Part shown: positions 43,504 to 52,027 of the stretch, piece by piece
How the letters are laid out: each line of letters opens with the position of its first letter
How positions within the stretch are numbered: the first letter of the stretch is position 1
The notes under the pieces: generated by a model
The model's input: only the letters and a program-made list of their open reading frames with translations
Databases searched by the model: none
Told to the model about the DNA's origin: nothing
Translations under genes and position numbers: made by a program
DNA from: Bacteroidetes bacterium HGW-Bacteroidetes-8
Lineage (GTDB): Bacteria > Bacteroidota > Bacteroidia > Bacteroidales > UBA932
Reading direction: 5' to 3'
Length of the DNA: 64,000 bases
NCBI GenBank assembly: GCA_002840895.1
Contig: PHCZ01000008.1
Coordinates: 97,169 to 161,168 of the forward strand

Positions 43504-46500
43504 ATGTCAGAAAAAAAGTTTGTATCACCCGATTATCTTTTTGAGGTTAGTTGGGAGGTGTGTAATAAAGTTGGAGGGATACATACAGTCATAGCCACTA
43601 AGGCATTAAATCTTTCTAAAGAGCTACAAAACAATCATATACTTATAGGACCCGACGTATGGAGGGATACCGAAAAAAACCCTGAATTCCTTGAAGACCA
43701 AAATCTTCTACGTGCCTGGAGAGGCAAAGCTGCACAAGAGGGGCTCCGGATAAGAGTCGGGCGATGGAATGTTTCAGGCACACCTATTGTAATCCTTGTA
43801 GACTTCAGCACCTTTCTCTCAAAAAAAGATGATATACTCACGGAGTTCTGGATGAAGTATAGCCTGGACTCTATAGCCGGACACTGGGACTATTTAGAGA
43901 GTACTCTTTTTGGTTATGCAACCGGTAAAGTTATAGAGAGCTATGTTAAATTCAACCTTGCACCTCACCACAAAGCAGTGGCTCAGTTTCACGAGTGGAT
44001 GACTGGTGCCGGCGTACTCTACCTAAAATCAACAACCCTGCCTGTAGCAACAGTATTTACTACCCACGCAACTGTTGTGGGGAGGTCTATTGCCGGGAAT
44101 AATCTCCCGCTCTACGACAATATGACCCAGTACTCTCCTGAGGAGAAGGCTCAGGAGTTTAATGTGGTATCAAAGCACTCACTTGAAAAGATTGCTGCCA
44201 ACCAGGCAGATATTTTTACCACAGTTTCCGAGATTACAGCCCGAGAGTGCAGCCACTTTCTTGGCAGAAAGGTAGATGTGGTGACTCCAAACGGGTTTGA
44301 AAACAGTTTTACCCCAAAGGAGAATGAGTTTAAGATATGTGCGAAAAGTGCCAAGAAAAAATTGATCGAAATTGCCCGGCTAATGACCGGAATTCCGGTA
44401 TCTGACAACGCTCTTATGGTTGGTATAAGCGGTAGATACGAATACAAGAACAAAGGTATAGATGTATATCTGGATGCACTTGGTACTCTTAACAGTTCGA
44501 AAGATCTAAAGAGAGAGATTATTGCCTGGATCTTCGTCCCTGCCGGTCATAAAGGGCCCGATAGAGATCTGCTAAACAAAATTCAAAATGGTGGAGATTA
44601 CACAACCAATACGTCTCACACATTGAATGAGCCAAACTGGGACCCGATTCTAAAGAGAGTGAATGAGCTAAACCTTCTCAACCGAGAGGGAGATATGGTT
44701 AAGCTGCTCTTTATACCATCTTACCTCAACGGGAATGACGGTATTTTCAATTTCACATATTACCAGCTTCTTTGCGGTCTTGACCTCTCTCTTTTTCCAT
44801 CCTATTACGAGCCGTGGGGATATACCCCTCTGGAGAGTCTGGCATTCGGAGTTCCTACAATAACTACCTCTTTAACAGGTTTTGGCCTCTGGGTGAGAGA
44901 TCACTCAAAGAGAAAGGAGGAGGCAATAGAGATTATTGACAGAGGAGATTTCAACTACTCAAAGGTTGTTGAGGGTGTAGTCAAAAAGACACTTCACATA
45001 AGTCATCTCTCAGACGAAAAGAGAAAGAGTTTACACATTGCTGCACGAGATATATCAAAGATTGCGCTCTGGGATAATCAGATAGTCTACTACAAAGAGG
45101 CATATTCCCTTGCAATTGCAAAAGTGATTAATGATAAGGGGGCTTTCCCAGCAAATGTTGAGGAGAGAGATCACTCGGACTTTAAGAAAGATGTTGCCAA
45201 CAGGCCAATCTGGAATAAAATCCTTATAAATAAAAGACTCCCTAAAAGACTTGAACATCTGGAGACTCTGTCAAGAAATTTGTGGTGGTGCTGGAATGAA
45301 GATGCAATAGAGCTCTTTAAGATGGTAGATAAGGATTTGTGGGATGTTTGCGAGGGAAATCCAATACAACTATTGGATATGTTGTCTCTTAAACGTTATA
45401 AGGAGCTAGAGGGTGATTCAAAATTCCTGAGGAAACTGGATGCAGTATATGACCATTTTCAGGAGTATATATCTGCAAAATGCGATAGTAATGAGGTGAA
45501 AATTGCATACTTCAGTATGGAGTTCGGGTTGGATAAATCTTTAAAAATCTACTCTGGCGGGCTTGGGGTTCTTGCAGGAGACTATCTTAAAGAGGCGAGT
45601 GATATGATGGTACCTTTGACAGCCGTAGGATTGCTTTACAGATATGGTTACTTTACTCAAAAACTATCTGCACAGGGAGATCAGGTTGCCTTTTATGAGC
45701 CTCAGGATTTTTCAAAACTGCCTGTTACCCCTGTCAGAGATAACCAGGGGAAATGGACAACTGTAGTTATTGCCCTGCCTGGAAGAAATATGACTGCCAG
45801 GCTTTGGAGGGTAGATGTAGGCCGTACAGAGCTAATTTTGCTGGATACAGATCACGAAGATAACCTGCCGGAAGACAGAGCTGTAACACACCATCTTTAT
45901 GGAGGAGACTGGGAGAATCGCCTCAAACAGGAGATGCTTCTGGGGATAGGAGGGGTAAGAGCCCTTAGAGCTCTTGGAAGAGAGGCTGATCTCTACCACC
46001 TGAACGAAGGTCACGCAGCATTTATTGGATTGGAGAGATTAAGGGAGTATGTAACCTTAAATGGACTTACGTTTGCAGAGGCAACCGAAGTTGTAAGAGC
46101 ATCATCACTTTACACTACCCATACACCCGTCCCTGCCGGACACGACGCCTTTAGTGAGGATATTCTGAGAGGGTATTTTTCCCACTATCCTAAGAGGATG
46201 AAAATCAGCTGGGAGATGATGATGTCCTTGGGAAAGATAGATCCTGCCGACCCGGATGAGAAGTTTTCAATGAGTAATATGGCGGCAAATCTCTCACAGG
46301 AGATTAACGGAGTGAGCTGGCTTCACGGGAAGGTTAGCAGAGATATTCTCTCTCCGCTCTGGCCAGGGTATCTTCCTCAGGAGCTGCACGTAAGTTATGT
46401 AACAAACGGAGTTCACTACCCAACCTGGACTGCTCCAGAATGGAAGGAGATTCACTCTGAGGTTTTTGGTGAAAAATTCCAGAGCCACCACTACGATAAG

Positions 46501-47742
46501 AGCTGTTTTGAAGGCATCTACAAGATAGATGACTCCAGGATTTGGGATGTTCGTAAAAAGCTTAGGAGTAAGCTTATAGATATCATTAAGCAGACCCTTT
46601 CAAGCCGGAGCACAACCACACACTACACGCCACAACAGATTGTAAGGATAAAAGAGACTCTAAGAGATGATGTCCTCACAATAGGTTTTGCACGAAGATT
46701 TGCAACATATAAACGTGCCCACCTCATTTTCCGGGATCTTGAGAGACTCAAAAAAATTGTAAACGACCCCAAACGTCCGGTTCAGTTTTTATTTGCAGGC
46801 AAGGCACATCCTGCCGACAAGGCCGGTCAGGATCTGATAAAGAGAATTGTTGAGATCTCCGTTATGCCTGAGTTTATTGGAAAGGTTCTCTTTATACCAG
46901 GGTATGACATAACTCTGGCTAAGTATCTGGTTCAAGGGGTTGATATCTGGATGAACACACCTACAAGACCACTAGAGGCCTCAGGTACAAGTGGAGAAAA
47001 AGCAGTAATGAATGGCGTTATGCACTTCTCTGTTCTTGACGGTTGGTGGGTCGAGGGGTACAAAGAGGGTGCAGGATGGGCACTTCCACTTGAGAGAACA
47101 TATGAAAATCAGGATTTTCAAAACGAACTGGATGCCGCTACAATATATAATATGTTGGAGAATGAGATCGCCCCTCTATTCTATAATGTTACCGGCAAGA
47201 GTAAACTTCCTGTTGAGTGGATTGAGTTCATAAAAAATACAATTGCGAAGGTAGCGGGCAATTTTACCACCAACAGAATGTTGAGTGATTATCTGGATCG
47301 TTTCTACAATAAATTAAAAAAGAGACATATAGAGATTGCAGCAGATGATTTTGCCATTGCACGCGAAATTGCACAATGGAAAAAAAGGGTGAGAAACGAG
47401 TGGCCTTTCATTGAGGTAATCAGTTATAGTAAACCGGATAATACAAGGAGCGACATCTCTCTGGGAGAGGAGTATACAGCAGAGGTAATAATCTCAACCG
47501 GAGATCTTCGACACGATGAGATTGGAGTTGAGATGATTATTGCTGAGAACGGAGTAGAGGGCAACCCTCATATAGTAAAGACGATAGATTTCGTGTTTAT
47601 AGAGTACGTTTCCGGAGCAGCAAAATACAGGTGCTCAATTTTGGCCGATACTGCCGGTGCATTCAGCCTGGCGGGGCGGCTATATGCGAAGAACCCAAAA
47701 TTACCGCACCGGCAGGATTTTGATTTAGTGAAATGGTTATAG
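43504..47742 (+). CDS. Fused GT3-type glycogen synthase and GT35 alpha-glucan phosphorylase
   Basis: A 1412-residue two-enzyme protein. Residues 1 to about 560 resemble eukaryotic glycogen synthase (GT3): LFEVSWEVCNKVGGIHTVIA near the start, HEWMTGAGVLYLK, TTHATVVGRS, and the donor-site block YEPWGYTPLESLAFG. From about residue 575 it is a phosphorylase of the short GT35 class: NLWWCWNEDAIELF, YFSMEFGLDKSLKIYSGGLG, HLNEGHAAF, and the pyridoxal phosphate lysine Lys1166 in GTSGEKAVMNG. A final domain of about 100 residues follows. One half would extend chains from a nucleotide sugar and the other would release glucose-1-phosphate, so activity must be regulated. ribF overlaps its end by 10 bases. 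Confidence 0.93.
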   Translation: MSEKKFVSPDYLFEVSWEVCNKVGGIHTVIATKALNLSKELQNNHILIGPDVWRDTEKNPEFLEDQNLLRAWRGKAAQEGLRIRVGRWNVSGTPIVILVDFSTFLSKKDDILTEFWMKYSLDSIAGHWDYLESTLFGYATGKVIESYVKFNLAPHHKAVAQFHEWMTGAGVLYLKSTTLPVATVFTTHATVVGRSIAGNNLPLYDNMTQYSPEEKAQEFNVVSKHSLEKIAANQADIFTTVSEITARECSHFLGRKVDVVTPNGFENSFTPKENEFKICAKSAKKKLIEIARLMTGIPVSDNALMVGISGRYEYKNKGIDVYLDALGTLNSSKDLKREIIAWIFVPAGHKGPDRDLLNKIQNGGDYTTNTSHTLNEPNWDPILKRVNELNLLNREGDMVKLLFIPSYLNGNDGIFNFTYYQLLCGLDLSLFPSYYEPWGYTPLESLAFGVPTITTSLTGFGLWVRDHSKRKEEAIEIIDRGDFNYSKVVEGVVKKTLHISHLSDEKRKSLHIAARDISKIALWDNQIVYYKEAYSLAIAKVINDKGAFPANVEERDHSDFKKDVANRPIWNKILINKRLPKRLEHLETLSRNLWWCWNEDAIELFKMVDKDLWDVCEGNPIQLLDMLSLKRYKELEGDSKFLRKLDAVYDHFQEYISAKCDSNEVKIAYFSMEFGLDKSLKIYSGGLGVLAGDYLKEASDMMVPLTAVGLLYRYGYFTQKLSAQGDQVAFYEPQDFSKLPVTPVRDNQGKWTTVVIALPGRNMTARLWRVDVGRTELILLDTDHEDNLPEDRAVTHHLYGGDWENRLKQEMLLGIGGVRALRALGREADLYHLNEGHAAFIGLERLREYVTLNGLTFAEATEVVRASSLYTTHTPVPAGHDAFSEDILRGYFSHYPKRMKISWEMMMSLGKIDPADPDEKFSMSNMAANLSQEINGVSWLHGKVSRDILSPLWPGYLPQELHVSYVTNGVHYPTWTAPEWKEIHSEVFGEKFQSHHYDKSCFEGIYKIDDSRIWDVRKKLRSKLIDIIKQTLSSRSTTTHYTPQQIVRIKETLRDDVLTIGFARRFATYKRAHLIFRDLERLKKIVNDPKRPVQFLFAGKAHPADKAGQDLIKRIVEISVMPEFIGKVLFIPGYDITLAKYLVQGVDIWMNTPTRPLEASGTSGEKAVMNGVMHFSVLDGWWVEGYKEGAGWALPLERTYENQDFQNELDAATIYNMLENEIAPLFYNVTGKSKLPVEWIEFIKNTIAKVAGNFTTNRMLSDYLDRFYNKLKKRHIEIAADDFAIAREIAQWKKRVRNEWPFIEVISYSKPDNTRSDISLGEEYTAEVIISTGDLRHDEIGVEMIIAENGVEGNPHIVKTIDFVFIEYVSGAAKYRCSILADTAGAFSLAGRLYAKNPKLPHRQDFDLVKWL

Positions 47743-48653
47743 CCAGTACAGGTTTCTTTGATGGAGTTCACAGAGGTCACTCTGCTGTGCTTGACAGAGT
47801 ATGCTCTCTTGCAAAAGAGCAGGGGAGCAGGGCAGCCGTTATTACATTCTGGCCCCATCCTAGAGCTGTCCTACAGCAGGATGCTGCCAGGTTCAGGCTG
47901 CTCACATCTCTTGAAGAGAAGAGAAAACTTCTTCACTCTATGGGCATTGACGATGTTCACGTTCTCACCTTTGACAGAGATTTTGCCCGCCAAACTACAG
48001 AGCAGTTCTTTCGTAAATATTTAAAAGACTTATACGGAGTAACTACCCTTGTTGCAGGATATGACCACAGAGTGGGGAGCGATCTGGATCAAACCCAGGA
48101 GCAGATGTTTGAGATAGCAAAATCTGTAGGGATAACTCCTGTGAGGGTAGAGGAGTGTATAAGCGGGAATAAAGGAGTACAGACAATTATCAGCTCTACA
48201 AAAATTAGAGAGTCTCTTCTTGGAGGGAACATAGAGAGGGCTAACACAATGCTTGGCTATCGCTACGGATTGGAGGGGGTGGTGGTAGAGGGACAGAGGA
48301 TAGGGAGAACAATTGGCTTTCCGACAGCCAATATAATGCTTTATGAACCTCTTAAACTATTACCGGCAGATGGAGTCTATGCAGTTTGGGCAGAGAGTTT
48401 AGGAAAGAGTTACAGAGGGATTACAAATATCGGGACAAGGCCTACAGTCTCCAATATGAGTGAAAAAACCATAGAGACTCATATTCTCGATTTTGAAGAT
48501 GATATATACGGGTTGTCTTTTAAAATAGAGTTTGTAAAAAGATTGAGGGATGAACATAAATTTGCATCTTTGCAGGAGCTCAAAGAGCAGCTTGTCAAGG
48601 ACAGAGAGAGCGCAATAACAATTTTGCCGGAGAATTTTGAAAAATTAAGATAA
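47733..48653 (+). CDS. ribF: Bifunctional riboflavin kinase/FAD synthetase
   Basis: A 306-residue RibF. The N-terminal FMN adenylyltransferase domain has TGFFDGVHRGHSAVL with the HxGH-type signature, VAGYDHRVG, and ISSTKIRESL. The C-terminal flavokinase domain has GQRIGRTIGFPTANI and TNIGTRPTV. It makes FMN then FAD. The start overlaps the phosphorylase gene by 10 bases, so it is translated from the glycogen operon mRNA. Confidence 0.96.
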   Translation: MVIASTGFFDGVHRGHSAVLDRVCSLAKEQGSRAAVITFWPHPRAVLQQDAARFRLLTSLEEKRKLLHSMGIDDVHVLTFDRDFARQTTEQFFRKYLKDLYGVTTLVAGYDHRVGSDLDQTQEQMFEIAKSVGITPVRVEECISGNKGVQTIISSTKIRESLLGGNIERANTMLGYRYGLEGVVVEGQRIGRTIGFPTANIMLYEPLKLLPADGVYAVWAESLGKSYRGITNIGTRPTVSNMSEKTIETHILDFEDDIYGLSFKIEFVKRLRDEHKFASLQELKEQLVKDRESAITILPENFEKLR

Positions 48654-48667
48654 TATTCAGGTATACA

Positions 48668-49156
48668 ATGGACTCAACAATTATCTCCATTCTTGCCGCA
48701 GTAGCAATAATGGTATATCAGGTTTTCAGCGAAAAGAAGAAACGGGAGCGTAGGGCTGCAATGAAGAGTAACTCCCCTAACGAAACTCCGGACTATCAAG
48801 AGAGGCCAAAAAATTCCATATCTGCTCTGTTTGCAGATATTTTGCAGGAGGATGAAGGAGATCGCAGGGGTTACGATTTTGAAGACCCTTACGCCTCAAT
48901 AACATCTAATAGAGTTGAGGTTATCCCTATGACATTAAAGTCAGAGAGTAAGATTGAGCCTATACCTGTTGCTCCCCCTCAAACATATGTACCTTTAGTT
49001 GATAATACGCCCAGAGATATTTATGACAGTGCCGAAATTTCTGACCACGATTATGAAAATGAGAGCAAACTTTCCGAGGGAGTTTTCAAAGGGGGATTTG
49101 ACCCTGCTCTACTTATAATCTATTCGGAGATTGCAGCCCCTAAATTCCGGGATTAG
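48668..49156 (+). CDS. Membrane-anchored hypothetical protein with a disordered middle
   Basis: A 162-residue protein. Residues 4-18 form one N-terminal membrane helix (TIISILAAVAIMVYQVF), followed by a basic stretch (EKKKRERRA) that fits a cytoplasmic body. The middle (residues 30-135) is low in hydrophobics and rich in Pro, Asp, Glu and Ser, so probably disordered. The end, GGFDPALLIIYSEIAAPKF, is ordered-looking; I recall similar FD-x-AVIYSEI endings in Bacteroidota hypotheticals of this layout. No function is known to me. It follows ribF by 14 bases and is the last gene before the greA promoter. Confidence 0.75.
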   Translation: MDSTIISILAAVAIMVYQVFSEKKKRERRAAMKSNSPNETPDYQERPKNSISALFADILQEDEGDRRGYDFEDPYASITSNRVEVIPMTLKSESKIEPIPVAPPQTYVPLVDNTPRDIYDSAEISDHDYENESKLSEGVFKGGFDPALLIIYSEIAAPKFRD

Positions 49157-49180
49157 TTTTTTTATTAATAAAATGTTTTT

Positions 49181-49188
49181 TATCTTTG
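49181..49188 (+). promoter_or_regulatory. -7 element for greA
   Basis: TATCTTTG at 49181-49188 is a consensus TAnnTTTG element, placing the transcript start near 49193, about 42 bases before the greA ATG. No good TTTG lies 19-21 bases upstream; that region is T/A-rich. Confidence 0.55.
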
Positions 49189-49191
49189 TAC

Positions 49192-49220
49192 AAAGAGTCC
49201 TGTTCTGCAGGATTCTTTTT
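49192..49220 (+). terminator. Terminator-like hairpin in the greA leader
   Basis: AAAGAGTCCTG (49192-49202) pairs with CAGGATTCTTT (49208-49218) around loop TTCTG, giving an 11-bp stem with one G-T pair, followed by TTAATTTTT. It starts at the predicted greA transcription start, so it either attenuates greA transcription or ends the upstream ribF transcript downstream of the greA promoter. Confidence 0.65.
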
Positions 49221-49234
49221 AATTTTTCTATATT

Positions 49235-49708
49235 ATGTCAAAAATTCATTACTTAACCCTTGAGGGCTTAGAGAAGCTTAAGGCAGATTTTCATCAACTG
49301 GTGTCAGTTGAACGCCCTGCCATTTCACGACAGATTGCAGAGGCGAGAGATAAGGGGGACCTCTCGGAGAATGCAGAGTACGATGCGGCAAAAGAGGCTC
49401 AAGGGCTTCTTGAGTTAAAAATCTCAAAACTTGAGGAGATGATAGCCAATGCCAGGATTATTGATGAGTCAAGAATTAACACAACCCACATCCAGATTAT
49501 GAACAAGGTTAAGTTGAAAAACCTTAACAATAATTCAGTTGTGGAGTACACCCTGGTGGGAGAGACAGAGGCAAATCTGAGGGAGGGTAAACTTGCTGCT
49601 GCAACACCTATCGGCAAAGCACTTATAGGTAAGGAGAAGGGTAATATAGTTGAAGTTAAGGTACCATCCGGAGTAATAAAGTTTGAGATTCTGGATATTT
49701 CAAAATAG
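49235..49708 (+). CDS. greA: Transcription elongation factor GreA
   Basis: A 157-residue GreA. The N-terminal coiled coil begins HYLTLEGLEKLKADFHQLVS and carries the catalytic acidic tip in DLSENAEYDAAKEAQ. The C-terminal FKBP-like domain has EYTLVGETEANLREGKL, then ISVSSPIGKAL-like AATPIGKALIGKEKG. GreA stimulates transcript cleavage by backtracked RNA polymerase. It has its own promoter and a leader hairpin, and is followed 3 bases later by the HIT gene. Confidence 0.96.
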   Translation: MSKIHYLTLEGLEKLKADFHQLVSVERPAISRQIAEARDKGDLSENAEYDAAKEAQGLLELKISKLEEMIANARIIDESRINTTHIQIMNKVKLKNLNNNSVVEYTLVGETEANLREGKLAAATPIGKALIGKEKGNIVEVKVPSGVIKFEILDISK

Positions 49709-49711
49709 CAT

Positions 49712-50110
49712 ATGGCTACAATTTTCTCAAAAATCATAGCAGGAGAGATTCCATCATTCAAGGTTGCCGAGAGTGAGAGGTTCTATGCCTTTCTGGATAT
49801 CAACCCGGTTTCTGCCGGGCACACACTGGTTGTCCCTAAAAATGAGACAGACTATATTTTTGATATGGATAGCGAAGAGTTCGCCTCTATGTTTGCTTTT
49901 GCACAGAAGGTGGCAAAGGGGATAAAAGAGGTCGTGCCGTGTAAGAGGGTAGCAGTGGCAGTCCTGGGGATGGAGGTTCCTCACGCTCACATCCATTTGA
50001 TTCCCATAAACAGCGAGAGCGATATGGACTTTAGAAAAGCGAAAATCAAACTTGATAGCACAACAATGGCAGATATTGCAAATGCCATTAATTCAAAAAT
50101 AAAACTCTAA
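49712..50110 (+). CDS. HIT family (HinT-like) nucleotide-binding protein
   Basis: A 132-residue HIT protein: ATIFSKIIAGEIPSFKV at the start, HTLVVPKNETDYIFDM, and the catalytic histidine triad in PHAHIHLIPI. HinT enzymes cleave phosphoramidates such as AMP-lysine and act on aminoacyl-adenylates. The gene shares the greA transcript in many Bacteroidota, which fits the 3-base gap here. The in vivo substrate is not known. Confidence 0.93.
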   Translation: MATIFSKIIAGEIPSFKVAESERFYAFLDINPVSAGHTLVVPKNETDYIFDMDSEEFASMFAFAQKVAKGIKEVVPCKRVAVAVLGMEVPHAHIHLIPINSESDMDFRKAKIKLDSTTMADIANAINSKIKL

Positions 50111-50130
50111 CTCTAACTCAATATCTTATT

Positions 50131-51285
50131 ATGATCAGAAATTCAATTGCACTTATACTCTCTATTATACTGATAGTTTCGTGCTCAACCAAGAGTCATA
50201 GAGCAAAGGTTGAGGGGAAGATAGACGGACTTACAAATGGCGAAATAGTAGTTAAAAAATTGAATATAAATGTTCAAAATGTTCTTGATACCATTAAACT
50301 TGACCAAAAAGGGGAGTTCAGATACATTATTAAACTCGCTTCATCCTCGCCGGAATTCTACTATCTCTACCACAAGGATAGAAAAATTGCATCTCTGATT
50401 CTGCTTCCCGGAGAGAAGGTTAAGATACAAACAGATACTTTGGGTTTAAACCCTGTAGTTGATGGCTCTTCCGAGAGCTCGCTGCTCATTTCCCTTGAAA
50501 AAATAATATCACAATCACAAGCAAGGTTTGACTCGCTCAAAACTAAGATGCAAGAGGCTGTAACTGCAAATGATGCCCAAAAGATGACAGAACTGAACTA
50601 TGCACTTGGTTCAGTCTATGTTAAGCAAAAACAGGATGCAATAAAATATATCTATACAAACCCGGGATCTATCACAAATATGATTCTGCTATACCATAAA
50701 TTCTCTGCAGATGTACCTCTCTTTGCAGATCTTAGAGACGTTCTTCTGTTTCGCAGAGTTTATGACTCGCTGCAGGTAATCTATCCCGGTTCAATATATG
50801 TTTCAAGGCTGATGGATGAAATTACTGTGCGAGAGAGGTCGGAGATTATCAACTCAAAAATCCTTGATGCATCACAAAGAGGATTTCCGGAGCTTTCACT
50901 CCCGGATACAAAGGCCAATATACGTTTGTTGAGTGACCTATCAGGTAAGGTTATAGTTCTATCTTTCTGGAGTGTTACAGATGCAAACCAGAGAATGCAG
51001 AATAGAGAGTACTTCGATCTTTATGACAAATATAGCTCCAGAGGTTTTGAAATTTATCAGGTATCGGCAGATACAGACAAAACTGCGTGGGCAAGAGCAG
51101 TTGCCGAGCAAGAGATTCCCTGGATAAGTGTTTGTGACGGACTAGGAGCAAACTCTCCTTCAATATCTACCTACAATATACAGAATCTACCGGCCAATTT
51201 TGTAATAGACAGAAGCGGCTCCATTGTTGCAAAAAATATTTACGGAACCGCACTTGACAACAAATTGTCATCACTTTTAAAATAG
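50131..51285 (+). CDS. TlpA/AhpC-TSA-like lipoprotein with DUF4369-type N-terminus and no redox cysteines
   Basis: A 384-residue lipoprotein (signal then IVSC, Cys18). Residues about 25-125 resemble DUF4369 (AKVEGKIDGLTNGEIVVKKL). A helical linker (about 150-245) follows, then a thioredoxin-like domain from about 255. The position that normally reads WCxxC is WSVTD (Trp280 onward), so both catalytic cysteines are missing. The cis-proline loop is kept (IQNLPANFVID). Redox activity is therefore not expected; a binding or structural role in the envelope is more likely. It follows the HIT gene by 20 bases and ends 4 bases from the convergent tsaB. Confidence 0.88.
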   Translation: MIRNSIALILSIILIVSCSTKSHRAKVEGKIDGLTNGEIVVKKLNINVQNVLDTIKLDQKGEFRYIIKLASSSPEFYYLYHKDRKIASLILLPGEKVKIQTDTLGLNPVVDGSSESSLLISLEKIISQSQARFDSLKTKMQEAVTANDAQKMTELNYALGSVYVKQKQDAIKYIYTNPGSITNMILLYHKFSADVPLFADLRDVLLFRRVYDSLQVIYPGSIYVSRLMDEITVRERSEIINSKILDASQRGFPELSLPDTKANIRLLSDLSGKVIVLSFWSVTDANQRMQNREYFDLYDKYSSRGFEIYQVSADTDKTAWARAVAEQEIPWISVCDGLGANSPSISTYNIQNLPANFVIDRSGSIVAKNIYGTALDNKLSSLLK

Positions 51286-51289
51286 GGAA

Positions 51290-52027
51290 CTACCTGCTCT
51301 TCATATTGAGAGGGCCTCTTTTTGATACTCCTGCGATGAAATCTTTTAGGTAGAATGGCTCGAAATAAGCAACATCTTCAAAGAGCCCATCTCTGAATTT
51401 TTCAACGGCTCGCTTTACCATTCCTTCGGCTACAGAATCTAATGAGAGGAATCTTGCATTCGGGTGGTCAATTATTGTACTGACTTTTGCTGAACCATCA
51501 CCGCAAAAGAGGGTAACCCCCTTTGAAAGAAGATCTGCAAAACTATTTTCATCAACAACAAGAGCCTCAACAGGTGTCAACCTCGTTGCATCTTTTGAAT
51601 AAGTTGCAGTATATACCTCCATCCTTCTGGCGTCAATCATAGGAACTAATGACTCTACACAGGAGTACTCTTGCGAAACTGTTGGAGAGAGAACTATATC
51701 TGATGCCAGATTGGCAAGCAAATCAAGAGATCCTACCGATATCAGCGGTTTACCCGATGCAAAACAAAGACCTTTAGCTAAAGCAACTCCAACCCTTAAT
51801 CCTGTATATGAGCCCGGCCCTTCGCTCACAACTACAGCATCGCACTTGTCAATCCCAAAGCCGACCTGTTTGAAAAGATCTTCAATCATTGGGGCAATTA
51901 TACGGGCGTGAGCTTTGGCTTCCCGCACTACGCTCCTATATAAAACCACATCTGAAGAGGATATTGCAACAGAGCACACCTCTGTGCTGGTTTCAATGTA
52001 GAGCAGTAGTGGTTTGGAGGTTGACAT
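51290..52027 (-). CDS. tsaB: tRNA threonylcarbamoyladenosine biosynthesis protein TsaB
   Basis: A 245-residue ASKHA-fold protein: LLYIETSTEVCSVAISSSDV at the start, HARIIAPMIEDLF, and VVSEGPGSYTGLRVGVALAKG are diagnostic. TsaB forms the TsaD-TsaB-TsaE complex that makes t6A at position 37 of ANN-decoding tRNAs. The start shares one base with the stop of the adaptor gene upstream (TAATG), so it is translationally coupled to the export cassette. That housekeeping gene therefore depends at least in part on the cassette's transcript. Confidence 0.95.
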   Translation of the reverse strand: MSTSKPLLLYIETSTEVCSVAISSSDVVLYRSVVREAKAHARIIAPMIEDLFKQVGFGIDKCDAVVVSEGPGSYTGLRVGVALAKGLCFASGKPLISVGSLDLLANLASDIVLSPTVSQEYSCVESLVPMIDARRMEVYTATYSKDATRLTPVEALVVDENSFADLLSKGVTLFCGDGSAKVSTIIDHPNARFLSLDSVAEGMVKRAVEKFRDGLFEDVAYFEPFYLKDFIAGVSKRGPLNMKSR

